Origin: Brachynemurus nebulosus
Taxonomy: Eukaryota > Arthropoda > Insecta > Neuroptera > Myrmeleontidae
Direction: 5' to 3'
DNA length: 64,000 nt
Assembly (NCBI GenBank): GCA_035578155.1
Contig: JAPWDM010000024.1
Location: forward strand, 2,596,501-2,660,500
Made by a program: the position numbers and the translations under genes
In this document: in pieces, positions 1 through 64,000 of the stretch
How the letters are laid out: each line of letters opens with the position of its first letter
Numbering within the stretch: position 1 is the first letter of the stretch
The notes under the pieces: generated by a model
The model's database searches: none
The model's input: only the letters and a program-made list of their open reading frames with translations
Told to the model about the DNA's origin: nothing

Positions 1-345
1 GAGTAGTTCAGAAGTTATGCCACTTGGTGCAAATTTGGAATGACATGGTAGCGGCGTTGCTACCGTTACTCCTATTTTGATTAAATTCATAGGGGACCAT
101 CGCGGAGCCAAACTGCATAATTTCTGAAAATTTCATTAAAAACAATCGAATAGTTCGGAAGTTATGCCACTTGGTGCAAAATTGGAGACACACAGACGGA
201 CAGACAGACGGACGGCCCAAACCAAAATTGTTCAGGAAGCTCTAAAACGTAAAATGTGCGTAAAAAATTTGATTTTGAAAAGAAAAAATTTTTTATTTTT
301 CAAAAGTGATCACAATGCTTCCGCTACTTTAGTAGTCTCGGAAGC
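1..345 (+). repeat. Dispersed repeat family I, copy 1 (cut by window edge)
   Basis: This stretch matches 52023-52490 nearly throughout. Both hold a repeated module with a small GGTAGC..GCTACC hairpin and a shared phrase 'ATAGGGGACCAT'. Then comes a CAGACGGACAGACAGACGGA run and a terminal stem (GCTTCCG..CGGAAGC). The second copy shows about 1.5 modules with a period near 147 bp. The ending resembles the non-coding 3' regions of insect retroelements, but I see no reverse transcriptase and cannot name the class. Confidence 0.75.
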
Positions 346-589
346 AAAAATATTTATTACCACTGACACTTAATAGGTTATGAAAGGTGTTAACGTAGTG
401 TTTACCAATGTGGCGATTTGCTTCAAAAAAGATAATGTGTACTTCATCTATTGTATGGTACATACACATTCTGATATCTATGTGGATGGCCTTCCAGTAG
501 CAGAAAATCATTTTTGTGTCGACATTTTGTTTACCTACACGTTTTTTCATGTGAACTTATAAATAAGTAATAATCGTCAAAATAAATTG

Positions 590-1010
590 TTTGTCAGTGA
601 AATGACAAATGATTTAAGTATTTTACATTTTTTACAATTTTCTACAATTTTTTACCGTTTTTTTACGGTTTTTTACATATTTTACAATTTTTTACATAAA
701 AATGTAAAAACTGGTTTTTTACATCACATGGCACAACTCTGCTTTTACACTCTGCTGGGAACTGGCAAACTGTTTATTTAACTGGGCGTTTAGATATTTA
801 CTGACCATTTACTTATTTTACTGACCAAATAATAATTACTACTTACCATCGTAGGATAAAATAACTGACCAAATGCATTTATATTACTAACCACGTTTTA
901 CTGCTAAAGTTGATTTAATACTGCTCAAAAAATATAATACTGACAGTTTGAATTTTTAACTGACCAAATGTTTAAAAAACTGCTCAAATAATTATTTCCC
1001 TTTGATTATT
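590..1010. repeat. Low-complexity TTTTACA-rich and ACTGACCAAAT-rich stretch
   Basis: From 590 to 725 the sequence is built from degenerate TTTTACA/TTTTACAATT steps. From 790 to 1010 the phrase ACTGACCAAAT or ACTGCTCAAA recurs about eight times at irregular spacing. No coding frame is supported. It looks like a decayed short-period tandem repeat. Confidence 0.5.
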
Positions 1011-1245
1011 GCATAGTTTCTGGTGTGTTATCTAATGTTTAATGCTGTACACTTAACATAAGTGTTTATTCACTGGCCTATATTTAACACATTTAAAAAA
1101 TATATAAAGGAGATAAATATAGGGATTGTTTTTGCTGAAGTATCAACAGTGTTGATTTTTTTTATTAGGTCAGTATACCATTACACGTGCGAATATACAT
1201 AATCATTGAATGGTCTGAGAACAAATTAACATTTCTTTACGGTAA

Positions 1246-1560
1246 TTGAAAAAACGCCGTGAGCAGCGGAGCCCCATCACGGAAGTCGAATTTTTCCTTT
1301 CATCTTCGGTATTGAGTGTCTACAAGCGAAATATAATTGAAAGTCCACAAGCGATTTGTAATTTTGGTGGTTTCAAAACTGATAATGAGTGTCCGGTTGA
1401 TCGGGGCTTTAAAAAAAGGTTTTAAGTTTTTAAGGGCTGAATCTCAGTAAATTTCAATTTTGTGCCGATAGAAGTTAACAGGGAAAAAGCCAACACAATT
1501 CGTACGAGGGCATTTCTATCCATGCTTATCCGCCAATTGCCTTTGTGTTTTATTTTTAAA
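1246..1560 (+). pseudogene. Repeat family K, copy 1: 3' part of a small conserved ORF
   Basis: Aligned with 59860-60175 in inverted orientation. The frame running to the TAA at about 1424 reads SPITEVEFF..VYKRN..FGGFKTDNEC..DRGFKKRF. The other copy reads GPITEVEFF..VYKRN..FGGFKTDDEC..DRGFKKRF. Many of the differences are synonymous. The shared stretch continues past the stop into non-coding sequence and ends near an AT-rich run. I do not recognise the protein. Copy 1 lacks the 5' half that the other copy has, so it is a truncated relic. Confidence 0.6.
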
Positions 1561-1865
1561 TATTAAAAAAGGAACTTAAATAGTAAACTGGAAGGCTTTT
1601 ATGAAGATATTTTTTCTTTCCAAAAAAATCCAAAATTTCTATTTTATAAATAATAAAAATCCAAAATTCCTAATTTATAAATAAACAGTGACTTTAATAA
1701 CATTTTCAAACTACTTAATATGTATGTATTTCATTTGTTAAAAAATTGTATTCACTTTTTTTTAAATTTTTTAAAATTACTATTCACCTACTTGTATTTA
1801 GAATAAAAGTAATGCATTTAAAACACATTTAACAATAGCATTCAATTCCGATGTAAAAATGGAAG

Positions 1866-2761
1866 AAGTGGGGGGAAAAATAATGTGGACTCCCTAAAAG
1901 GTACTAGCTGGATACTAATTGAATACACGTACAAAATTTCAGCCCTCTAGGTTTCCTTAGAGAGTCTCTAGACGTGTTAGAAAACAAGCAAAAAAATTAA
2001 GGAAATATTGGCGTAAAAATCGTGGGGGTAAGGGTTAAAAGTTGAAACCCCCAAAAAACAGTGTTACCCTATTAAAACCCTATTAGCTTAACCTGTACAC
2101 AAAATTTCAGCCCTTTAGGTTTATTTGGGGAGATTTTGACCCGAACGAAACTGTTAAAAAACAAGAAAAATCATGTTCTTTTGGGGTATAAAAATGGTGG
2201 GGGTAGGGGTTAAAAGTCGAGACCCCCAAAAGGCACCCCCTTGATACTAACTCAATCCGAACACAATTTCGGCCCTCTAGGTTTATTTGGGTGACCTGTG
2301 CGAGTGGTACAAACTTCGAAAACGTCGAAAATGCATGAAATTGTAGCTTAAAAATGAGGGGGGTGGGGGTAAAATATTAAAACCTCCAAAAAGTACAACC
2401 TAGGTACGAACTTTATCAACACACCAAATTTCAGCCCTCTACGTTAATTCTGGGGGGCTGGGGGCCTGTTAGATCCAGCGAAAATCGTTTTTCCCCCCTC
2501 TACTCCCACCAAATCATCCTAGGAAGCTGAATTTTGGATATGTTGTAGATAATTGACTGAAACATTATTTAAAACCGGTTTGGAAAAGTTTTATCGCTTT
2601 TCCGCCCCCCACCACACCCTTAAATGTCGGGTCAGAAAAAAAATTTGCCCAAAATTTGACCCCACTTTGATAGTATGAGGTGCCTCGAAAATGAGCCCCA
2701 TTTACCAAATTTCATCTCTTAACTTCCATAGGGGGGCCCTACACAAATTAAAAGGTGGCGG

Positions 2762-2763
<2 letters not shown>
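1866..2763. repeat. Degenerate tandem repeat, period about 170-180 bp, 4-5 units
   Basis: Each unit carries a G-run (GTGGGGGTAGGGGTTAAAAG), a following C-run (GACCCCCAAAAGG), then a phrase like ATTTCAGCCCTCTAGGTTTA. Units begin near 1866, 2025, 2200, 2357 and 2460, the last ones being shorter. The array stops directly at the (TA)n tract at 2764. No ORF is supported. Confidence 0.7.

Positions 2764-2815
<52 letters not shown>
2764..2815. repeat. (TA)n microsatellite
   Basis: About 26 uninterrupted TA units directly after the 1866-2763 tandem repeat. Reading frames across it (YIYIYI) are artefacts. Confidence 0.95.
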
Positions 2816-2819
<4 letters not shown>

Positions 2820-5800
2820 CATTTTTTTTCTACATATTCGTGTTCTACGGGTCCGAAAACGGATAGCGCCCCTACTCTCGCCTCACGCAGCTCTTATCGT
2901 ATAGACTGTATAAGTCTAATTTTTCGGAGAAAATTCGACTAAAAAGTAAATGCGATTCCAGGAGTTGAAGTGCCAAGATCTCGTAAACTATACTCTAAAG
3001 TTAAAGAAATGGTTTATATTGTATATTATTTTTATATTGCATATTGACTGTTAGTAAGTCATTTGCGAAATCCAAAAAAATCACAATTAGTCTAATTTGA
3101 AATGAAAAGACACAACTTAAATTAGATAATATTTTCAAATAACATCTTCGAAATATTATAATATTAATGTTAAAAAATATACCATACAATTTTAATGTTT
3201 CTGAACTAAGAACAGCATTAAATTTAGTATTATACAATCTACAATGAAGAAATTTATTATTACATAAATAGCAAAATTGTATACCTTGTATACAACTTCA
3301 TTGTATGAATCAATAAAATTCCCAGTAGAAAGCAATAATCATTAAAAAGACTCTTTTAATTAAATTTACCAAAATTAATATTAATTAATGAAAAATGTAT
3401 AAAGTGTCATGTCAATGTGAATAAAATTTAATTTTAATGTATTATTAATAAAATTTTATTTAATCAAAACCATTTCACGTTGATTTTTGAATTTAGTAAA
3501 AAAATATCACAGGAGTACCACCACACATAATATAGTTTTCAAATACTAATTTATAATTTTTATAAAAATAAAACACACTTATATTTCTTTAAAAGGATAA
3601 ATATTATTGTTTTTGTGTTTACGCGAATACTTAATTATGTTAAAAATAAAAACATTTTATTTTAATTGTTTTAATATTATTATTGTTACATTTCAACAAT
3701 GGATATTGTTGAATTATTTCAGTTTTAAATACATTGTTGACTAGACAAGAATTTACTATTGTTTCTGATTTCGTACTATATTTGAATAATGTGCAAATTT
3801 AAATCAATTTATAACTATATTCATGATAGTCTCAAAATATTCAAAATGGTGCCAGTATTGATTTTTTCACGAATTGAAAGTAAGAATTTATTACAAATAT
3901 AACTGAAAAAAGATTAAATTGCACAGTGATTTCAAAATAATGTTGCACTAAAATGTTTTTAATTAATTTTTGTACGATAACAATGTTTTAGTTGCGTTAT
4001 AAATATACTTGCAAATTTGTAATTTTTGACATTTCATTATATGCAATAATTGTATATATATCAGCTGAAAATTTCGGAAGATTTCTTTTTACGCACATCA
4101 TTTTTGAATGCTTTTTTTGATTTTTATATTTATTATTTTTGTTGTTAATTATTACGCTTTATTGTATAATTATTTTTGTTTTGATATTTTTGAAGTTTAT
4201 TTCACACACCTTATTTCTTTCAATTAGATTGTTTGTAATAAAACACATATTATATATAAAAATATGGTTTAATTTTTTTTGTTTAAGCATTTTAATTAAA
4301 TCTTATGTTCTTTTTTGCCTGGGTGTGTCAAATTTTTTGTAATTTATTTGCATGCGACATGCGACTGTTGTTATTACTTATTTCTGACATCTTGTCATTT
4401 TATTGATGTAAAATTATTTTATTTTTATACAAGTTTATTATTGGTTTAATCTATCCATTATTAGAACATTAATTTGAATTAATGCATTCAAAGGTAAATT
4501 TATTTATGATTTATATTCATTTTCGTTTTAAATTGTACAATATATCGAATTTCGTGCTATATACAATATAGGTAACAATGCAAAAGTTTATTGAATTATT
4601 TGGCATATATTAAAATGTTATTTTTCCAACTAAAGGTTTACTAAATTAGTTTATAAAATTTGATTAAAAGTTCACCACAAATAGGGTAAATAGCGTGTTT
4701 AAGGTGCTTAAATATAAATGCAATACATTACAACAAAGGATTCATACGATGTTCATTAGATTAGTAAAATTTTTTGCGTTTTTGATAAAATATTCAAATA
4801 AAATGTGTAGTGAATTAAATGGTTTGTTCAATATCAATATAACTCTTTTATTTCAAGTAATTTATTTCAGTCTGAAAGCGAAAATATGCTAATTTTGTAC
4901 GTTAACAATGTGTCGCACTTTTAATTAAGGTTAGTGACTTATAAGTTGTATTCTATGTTTATATATTTTTCTCGTTACTTATTTTAGAGATTTCATTTTT
5001 ATTTTAATTTAAATATGCGATTTCGAATAACAGACTAAATTTTTGTAGTAGGCATTTGCCGCAGTATATTATGTAATAATAGCATATTATTATTTAAAAA
5101 TTAGTCATATCTAGCTTTTCGATTTAACTTTGTAGAAACTTAAAGACAGCTAAAAAATATAAGAGGGTTACCAGTGTCTTAATCGAAATAATTTAATTTC
5201 TTTATTAAACAATGTTAAAAATTATTTACTAGAAACAAATATTAAAATAATTGAAGTCCGTAGATATCCAATCATCTTGTTTAATACTTTTAATGTCCGG
5301 TGACATCAATGTGGTGCCATTGGCAATTAAAAAACTTGCTGAGCACAATGTGGTTGATTATAAATTTCGTTAAAAAAGTTGCTAATAAAACATTACAACA
5401 AAGTTAACTCAATTGCATATAAAACAGCTAAATATTTTAATTCCAGCAAGAACAGTTTCATAAAAGGTTTTCGCCACAGATAATGTATATATTCTAACAC
5501 CGTGTTTCCCAAACTTTATAACACTACGATTCAGATTTGATAAACCATTGAATATAATCAGAATCACTAATCATTTCGTAATCTAGTATTGGTCGTAACC
5601 CATAGTTTTAGAAACGCTGCTCTAAAAAACAATGTAGTAAAACGTGCGAGCGTCAAAATGTTAAAAAAAAACGAATACTTCAACTTGATTATAAATAACT
5701 GTTAATATTTATTTAATAATATTTATTAACCTATCAGATATTTTTAAACTTTTGATTTTTGGATGCACACATTTTTGTGCACATGTAAAAAATTGCAATA

Positions 5801-6363
5801 AATAGGGTCGCATTCCTCCTAAATTGGAAAAGTTTGGTGTTTTTATAAGATAATACACTACATCTAATATATTAAAAATATGCAAATGACTTGGATATAA
5901 AAATAATTCAATCACTCCAAAATATCCAAAAACTACAGATATCTTTTACATATAGTTATTAAAGAATTCTCTGGTACTTATTTTTGTTGATTATTTCTAC
6001 GATTATTAAATTATAATCCTGTTTAGATTTCTTAATGAGACCAAATATTATCTTATTTTCAGAACAACTAAAAATTACAAAGCTAATTATTATTAGAAGC
6101 CAAAATAACGACCATTTCACCTTAAAATTTTTTTGGTATCTTGAAGACTTGACTTTGGATCTAGTTTTCAGTTGGTATGGTGTTTTAAACATCGTCGACT
6201 CCCTAACACAAATTTTATATTTTTCAAAACTAGAGCTAGTTTCAGAAACCAAGTAGAGATGCTTTTATTGTCAAAACATTACGAAATAATCGTTCACTTT
6301 CGATACGATTTGTGATTATTTTTCTGCCCGATCATTAATAAGATAAAATAATGAATGAATAAA
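2816..6363. other. AT-rich non-coding stretch, nothing recognised
   Basis: About 3.5 kb of very AT-rich sequence with only short, stop-broken frames rich in Phe/Ile/Lys/Asn. The only recognisable trace is near 5500, where GTGTTTCCCAAAC resembles the end of hAT-type miniature elements; no partner end was found. An upstream non-coding first exon or promoter of the kinase could lie here, but nothing in the sequence identifies one. Confidence 0.5.
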
Positions 6364-7500
6364 GGAAAAAATATTTTTTATTTTTATTTTGCCTGAATAG
6401 GGTATTTGATAATTTTTACTGCTTAATATCCGTCTAATATAATATTAAAAGAATTTATTTTTTGAGAAAATTTGTTGATAATTCGCAGAAGAATGCTTCT
6501 TTATCACAGACCAATAAACATATATTATATATTATATAGACTTAATTATGTCAATGTATAATTGAGGCAGCCAGATACGACCAGGATACGGCCGGATAGT
6601 ATTCTGTAATCTAGTAATCAATGCAATAACCAATGATATCCGTAGTAACGTTTTCAAATAATTATTGTCAAAATATAATATTGATAATAAAATTTTACTT
6701 TTTTGAGAAGAAACTGCAAAATTTTGAAAGAAAGAAAGTGGTAAGTATTCGCTTTATTTTCAAAATACGTACATATACAAATTATGTCCTGTAATAATTA
6801 TAGTCGCATTTGCTCAAAAATTGACATTATATTCCGTAAATCTCACCCTGTTACCTGCTTCAAGAAAAATGCCTACAAACTGGCTTTACGCTTTGTCTAG
6901 TAGTATAATGTAATAGTGTTCATTGGTCTGTGTTCTTTATATATTAGTTTAAAACTTCCTTCTAGAACACACACATCTTACTAGTATGACGTCACATGCC
7001 AGTATTGTCAAAAATTAAACAAAAGATTCTTAGTAATATCGTAAAACATTCATATTTCATATTTTGAATATTGTTATTTTTTGATTATTTTATTATAATA
7101 AAATTTCCTTTTTTTTCTTTTTGTTATTTTATTATAATAAAAAAGGAAAAAAAGAAAATTTTACATTTCATATTTTAACCAAATTTTGACAAATAACCTT
7201 AAATGATAATTACATAATTTTAGTTTTCAAGGTTTCAAAATTTTTTAAATACAAATTTTATATATAAATTTTTATTATACTAGTCTGTGACGTAAGCTGT
7301 TTTTAATTGATGTTTCTAATTACATCTTCATTGTCGTAAATTCTGCAGTTTTTATTTAATTAAAATTTGTATAATTTTGAGTGGTATAATTTGTAAAAGG
7401 ACAATATTCAATACGGTTATAATTTAAGTATTCACTTAAAAGATAAAATAGATATTTTTATAACTACTGTCAAATACCCTATTCCAAAAATTTTTCCTAT
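6364..7500. mobile_element. Inverted-repeat element, family F copy 1
   Basis: The ends are inverted: GAATAGGGTATTTGAT at 6395 and its complement ATACCCTATTCC ending at 7485. Flanking A-rich runs are also partly complementary. It holds TGACGTCA at 6987-6994. Similar ends occur at 24661/25200 and 32499/33040, and TGACGTCA also occurs in the related stretches near 32.9 and 35.8 kb. No transposase frame is present, so this is a non-autonomous element of unassigned superfamily. Confidence 0.6.
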
Positions 7501-7972
7501 AAAATAAGACATGTATTATGAATGCATTATTTTATACCTACGTACTTTTGTTACGTAATTTATACTGAATAATTTATCCAAGAATACTAATTAATGAGAA
7601 AATTGTTTTTCATAATATGTAAAATTTATTTTATATGGTAAATACTGGTAAAGACCATGAATAACTAGGAATTAATATTTCGGAGTTTTTTGATTAAAGG
7701 CTTTTTAAAAATTTATCGCAGATTTTAAATTGTAAAAAATGTCCTTATTAAGTTTTATCAAAATTCCTACCCGATAATGGTTATACACTGTTATGGTACA
7801 AATACAACCATGTAAATAACCAGTCAAATTTTTATAAAATTATAAATGAATAGCAGCATTGTTAATACTGATACCCAGAACGTGACATTGTAACTATTAT
7901 CGAAGTAATATTGTATATTTACATATGTTTGTGGCGATATTGTTTTAAAATAATGTATTACTTTTTTTACAG

Positions 7973-8036
7973 GCGTAGTAGATTAAATAGCTCCCACACT
8001 GGTCTAGATTCGACGGACCAGAATAATAATATAAAA
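7973..8036 (+). other. Asator: Asator exon 1, part upstream of the chosen ATG
   Basis: A polypyrimidine tract and AG acceptor (CTTTTTTTACAG) end at 7972, so this exon is spliced to something upstream. The 64 nt before the ATG are open in the kinase frame (21 codons, ...DQNNNIK, plus one leading base). They could be 5' UTR or part of a longer amino terminus. Confidence 0.7.
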
Positions 8037-60827
<52,791 letters not shown>

Positions 60828-62467
60828 GTATGTGAGCATATAGATGAAACATGAAATGAAAGATGAGAGTGGTCTTGTCCACCTTACTTACTACCTTATC
60901 ATCCCATAGTCGGTTTGCAACGGTTTCTGTACCTAAGATATATATATTAATAATTAAAAAATAAGGAATCCACAAGTAACTGTGCTCTCTGTATCCAAAT
61001 ATTATCTCCGCAATATATCAAGTACGATTTGCAGCTCCATTCCTTAACGTAATTCATTTATTTGTTATCATAATTACATTTGTTTGTTTATGATTTTTGT
61101 TGTCCATGATTTACATTTGTTATCCTTTTTTTTTTTTTTTTAAATTAACTGAAGGGCATTATTTACATATTAAATATTAATTTGCATTTATTCTAATACA
61201 CTACTCAAGAAAATTCAAATTTTTATTAAAAATTATTATCACGAAATTAAAAAAGTAAAATCTTAAACGTTTCGTTTTCGAATTTAAAATCATTCAAAAA
61301 TTGTTATTTCTTATTACTCCGAAATATTTCAAAAAAGATATTTTGGCTTTGAAAGTGTGTTGTTGTTCAGTATAGGATTTCAGAAAAATTGAAGCAATTC
61401 GATTTGATACACAAAAATAATAATAATTAATAGTATATTATTCAACGAGCTAGTAATGATAGCTATTACTCACGAAGATGAAATTGCGACACGAGCCGAG
61501 CTTGTGAGGCGAGTGTCGTAATCCATCTGAATAAGTAATAGCCATTGCAAGCGAGTAGAATACGATATTTTTTCTACGACTTTTTTCCTTTTTGATTTAA
61601 ATAAAATTGAATATAAATTTTAAATCAAATTTAATTAAAAGTTTGTATAATATTATGTATAAAACGATCAAAACAAAACATAAACTACTTTATTTACTTG
61701 AACGTTACTAGGCAATATATATTAAATTAAAACTTGATACATACATATATACACAAAACAAAAGTCAGCCCATGGAATAATGATTAATACTGTGATTTCA
61801 TTGGTCAAGAGAGTATTGAGTAATGAACATTCCTCCACACCTTTGAATAATGCCTAACTTTCTCAACAATTAACAGATATATCATGAGTGTGTTCTTCAA
61901 CAGGACTAGAAAAAAATATTTTTAATTTAAAAGCTATGGAATAAAAGCCATAACGTCAGTTCGTAACTTTATTGTGTTACATTTTAAATAAATAAATTTG
62001 TTATTTGAATTCATTATTTACAGACAATTAATTGATTTGTTAATACTATTACACTATTTGAAAACAAAAATTGTACTGATTGTTGGAGTTCAGTTCACTG
62101 TTCAGTTCATGCCAAAACATGAAAAAAATTGATAATCGAAAAATTTGGAAATCCCATGAATACATACGTATGTATGTATGTATCATATCTTAATTGTAAT
62201 AATAAAATATGTATATATGGGATCCAGTAGACGTCCAGTGACGCTGGATCTGCCGGATTACTAGGTCTGGTTTTCCGGATTCCAATCCCTAAATAAAAAT
62301 AGTAAAAATTTGAAATTTTGGTCGAAGATGATTGTGTTTGGACATTTTAAAAAAATGATTTTACATTCAATATAGTTACAATCCAAATTCATAATTAAAA
62401 ACTCACGTTCCGGTTAAAATACGAAGGTTCATGTCTACTTTCGATAAGAACGGAAATGACAGAGGTT
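60828..62467. other. Downstream stretch: no gene recognised
   Basis: AT-rich. 61445-61560 holds inverted phrases (GATAGCTATTACTC / GAGTAATAGC-like, CGACACGAG..GCGAGTGTCG), probably a small decayed inverted-repeat element. No further exon of the kinase recognised. Confidence 0.45.
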
Positions 62468-62632
62468 TAAAGCTGAGCGTCCACTAGGTGGGAAACGCGG
62501 CGCGGCGCGGCTCCCACCTCAAGAGCCGCTTTGCCAACCTAGTAGACGAACTTGCATTTATTAAGATGTATTTTTCTCTGAGAGCGAAATTGCGCCGCGC
62601 CGTGTTTCCGATCTAGTGAATGCTCAGCTTAA
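62468..62632. mobile_element. GC-rich PIF-like miniature element, 159 bp
   Basis: TAA on both sides (62468-62470, 62630-62632). Ends AGCTGAGCGTCCACTAG and, inverted, AGCTGAGCATTCACTAG. Inner GGAAACGCGGCGCGGCGC is mirrored by GCGCCGCGCCGTGTTTCC. Its GC richness contrasts sharply with the region. Confidence 0.8.
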
Positions 62633-62635
62633 AAA

Positions 62636-62843
62636 TATTTTAAAAACATGGGATCGTTGCTTTGTCACTTTTCACAACAAAAATCGCACAAACACGAGTC
62701 GTTTCGGCCATTACGCCATCATCAGGTGAAAATCTTAACAGTTAAGTTTTTCACCTGATGATGGCGTAATGGCCGAAAGTCGACTCGTGTTTGTACGATT
62801 TTTGTTGTGAAAAGTGACAAAGCAACGATCCCATGTTTTTAAT
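62636..62843. mobile_element. Near-perfect palindrome, about 95-bp arms
   Basis: TTAAAAACATGGGATCGTTG at the left, complement at the right. Both arms have TCACTTTTCACAACAAAAAT and TCGGCCATTACGCCATCATC. Centre AACAGTTAAG. TTAA occurs at both outer edges. CCTGATGATGGCGTAATGGC-type strings are widespread in insect and other repeats. Confidence 0.85.
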
Positions 62844-64000
62844 ATGAATTTTCACAAAGTAAACCTTTCTAATATTAATTATTTAAAAATATTTTATTAA
62901 AATGTTCATAGCCGAAACCCTTTATAATCAAATTTTCAAAATGTACTACACGTATTTAGATGATTTAGAAGATGACTCGTACTACACATATTTTTGAAGG
63001 CTGTGAATTTTTAACGAATGGTTTAATTTTTCTTTTCAATAACACACTGAGAGCATTGAAGATTCCCGGAGTATTCAAAAAAATTTCGAACCCAATCCGA
63101 GAAGTTATTTTGTATTTTTATTTGATTGAAAAAAAATATCAAATAGGGCCACCATATTGAAATTTAAAAAAAAATTCCAATAAATGACGAAAAGTTTTTG
63201 TTTGGTTTATTTGAAAACTTCGAAACTACGTGCAAGCACTTGCAAGTAGCTTGCAGTAGCCTACCGCTTGACATCTGTTGGTGATGTTTTAAAGCAACAT
63301 CTTAATTGTAATACAGTTTATTTACAGCTACAGATACTTATTTAAGAATGCTACATGATTTCACGATATTAATAAAAACTTTTTTTGGCTTAATAATATT
63401 ATTTTTTTAATAAACTACAGCAAGGATTCTTTTTATAACACACTCTGATCAGATAGAAATGTAATTATATTTCTATCTCTTTTTAAATACAAATTCAGAA
63501 TATACAGGTTGATAACTATGACTTTCAATTTCAATGCGTATAGAATACAAATGTATATAATTGTTTGCAATACGTTTTAGTGCAAAATATTTAATAATCA
63601 GTTAAAAACTTCTACTTTTTAAAAAAATTTAATACATGAAACATTCTGTATACAAATTATTTATTCGTAATACATGTTTAAAAGGATAAAAAAATATATT
63701 TATTTACAACAATATTTTTTTGGGATATATAAATTTCACGAAGAATTTTTTCAACCTTCTCCCAAATTGCGTGGACTAGCTTTATAGAAGGATGGACATA
63801 ATGAAACCAATATCTTCTATTTCATAGCTTTTCTTTATTAAAATTGCCAAAATATTTTCGATATGTTTAATATCATCTTCAGTGGCTAAACATCAAAAAA
63901 AATAAAAAAAAATTTTACAACGTAATAATAAACAATAACATATTGTAAATTGAGACCGGACTAATTTTGTCTAGAATTTTCGAGAAATTTATCTTTAAAC
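62844..64000. other. Window end: nothing recognised
   Basis: AT-rich. ATCATCTTCAGTGGCTAAAC near 63870 resembles half of the 62.7-kb palindrome's centre motif. No coding frame supported. Confidence 0.4.

Noticed and set aside
62647..62659. CATGGGATCGTTG shared between the 62.7-kb palindrome and the tRNA-like head at 54855
   Set aside because: Only 13 bases match and the neighbouring sequence differs, so chance is adequate.

Overview
The window is one stretch of a large, AT-rich, intron-heavy arthropod genome, almost certainly an insect. It carries long (TA)n arrays, dense inverted-repeat transposons, introns with GT..AG ends, and a protein kinase that closely resembles insect Asator (the tau-tubulin kinase, TTBK, homologue). 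I cannot fix the order from sequence alone. The number of short inverted-repeat elements and the intron sizes argue against a compact dipteran genome.

Only one gene can be supported: Asator, on the + strand, from about 7.97 kb to at least 60.8 kb. I reconstruct 15 exons whose phases all join. The catalytic domain lies in exons 1-5 (8037-17504). A long, low-complexity, Gln/Asn/Thr-rich regulatory tail lies in exons 6-15. The tail contains an SRIP (SxIP-type) candidate EB1-binding motif in exon 12 and an Arg-rich block in exon 13. Six introns are minimal (64-70 nt); the other eight are 2.9 to 17.9 kb and filled with mobile elements. Exon 8 has two in-frame donors. The 3' end has two readings: a read-through to a stop at 60753, or a 69-nt intron leading to a 12-codon exon and on past the window.

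By region: 1-7.9 kb is repeats upstream of the first recognised coding exon. 8.1-12.6 kb (intron 1) holds TA arrays, a 490-bp foldback and nested TA- and TTAA-flanked elements. 13.5-17.4 kb (intron 4) holds a 760-bp hAT element and a transposase relic. 18.1-20.97 kb (intron 7) is almost entirely one foldback element with other repeats nested in it. 21.1-27.2 kb (intron 8) repeats several of those families and adds a PIF/Harbinger-like and a pogo-like element. 27.8-31.9 and 32.1-36.9 kb (introns 9 and 10) hold foldbacks and a TGACGTCA-bearing inverted-repeat family. 37.7-55.6 kb (intron 11) is the largest trap. It holds two palindromic elements with tRNA-like heads, a TA-flanked 1.6-kb element with a decayed ORF, a PIF-like insertion with a matching empty copy, and a 2.1-kb hAT element. 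56-60.5 kb (intron 13) and 60.8-64 kb hold further hAT, TTAA and palindromic elements.

The least ordinary signals are the tRNA-bearing palindromes at 40.0-40.7 and 54.6-55.1 kb, the second with a 12-bp target duplication. Next are the dispersed repeat whose small ORF is conserved between distant copies (1.2 and 60 kb), the insertions proven by empty sister copies inside the same window, and the alternative splice structure of the kinase tail.
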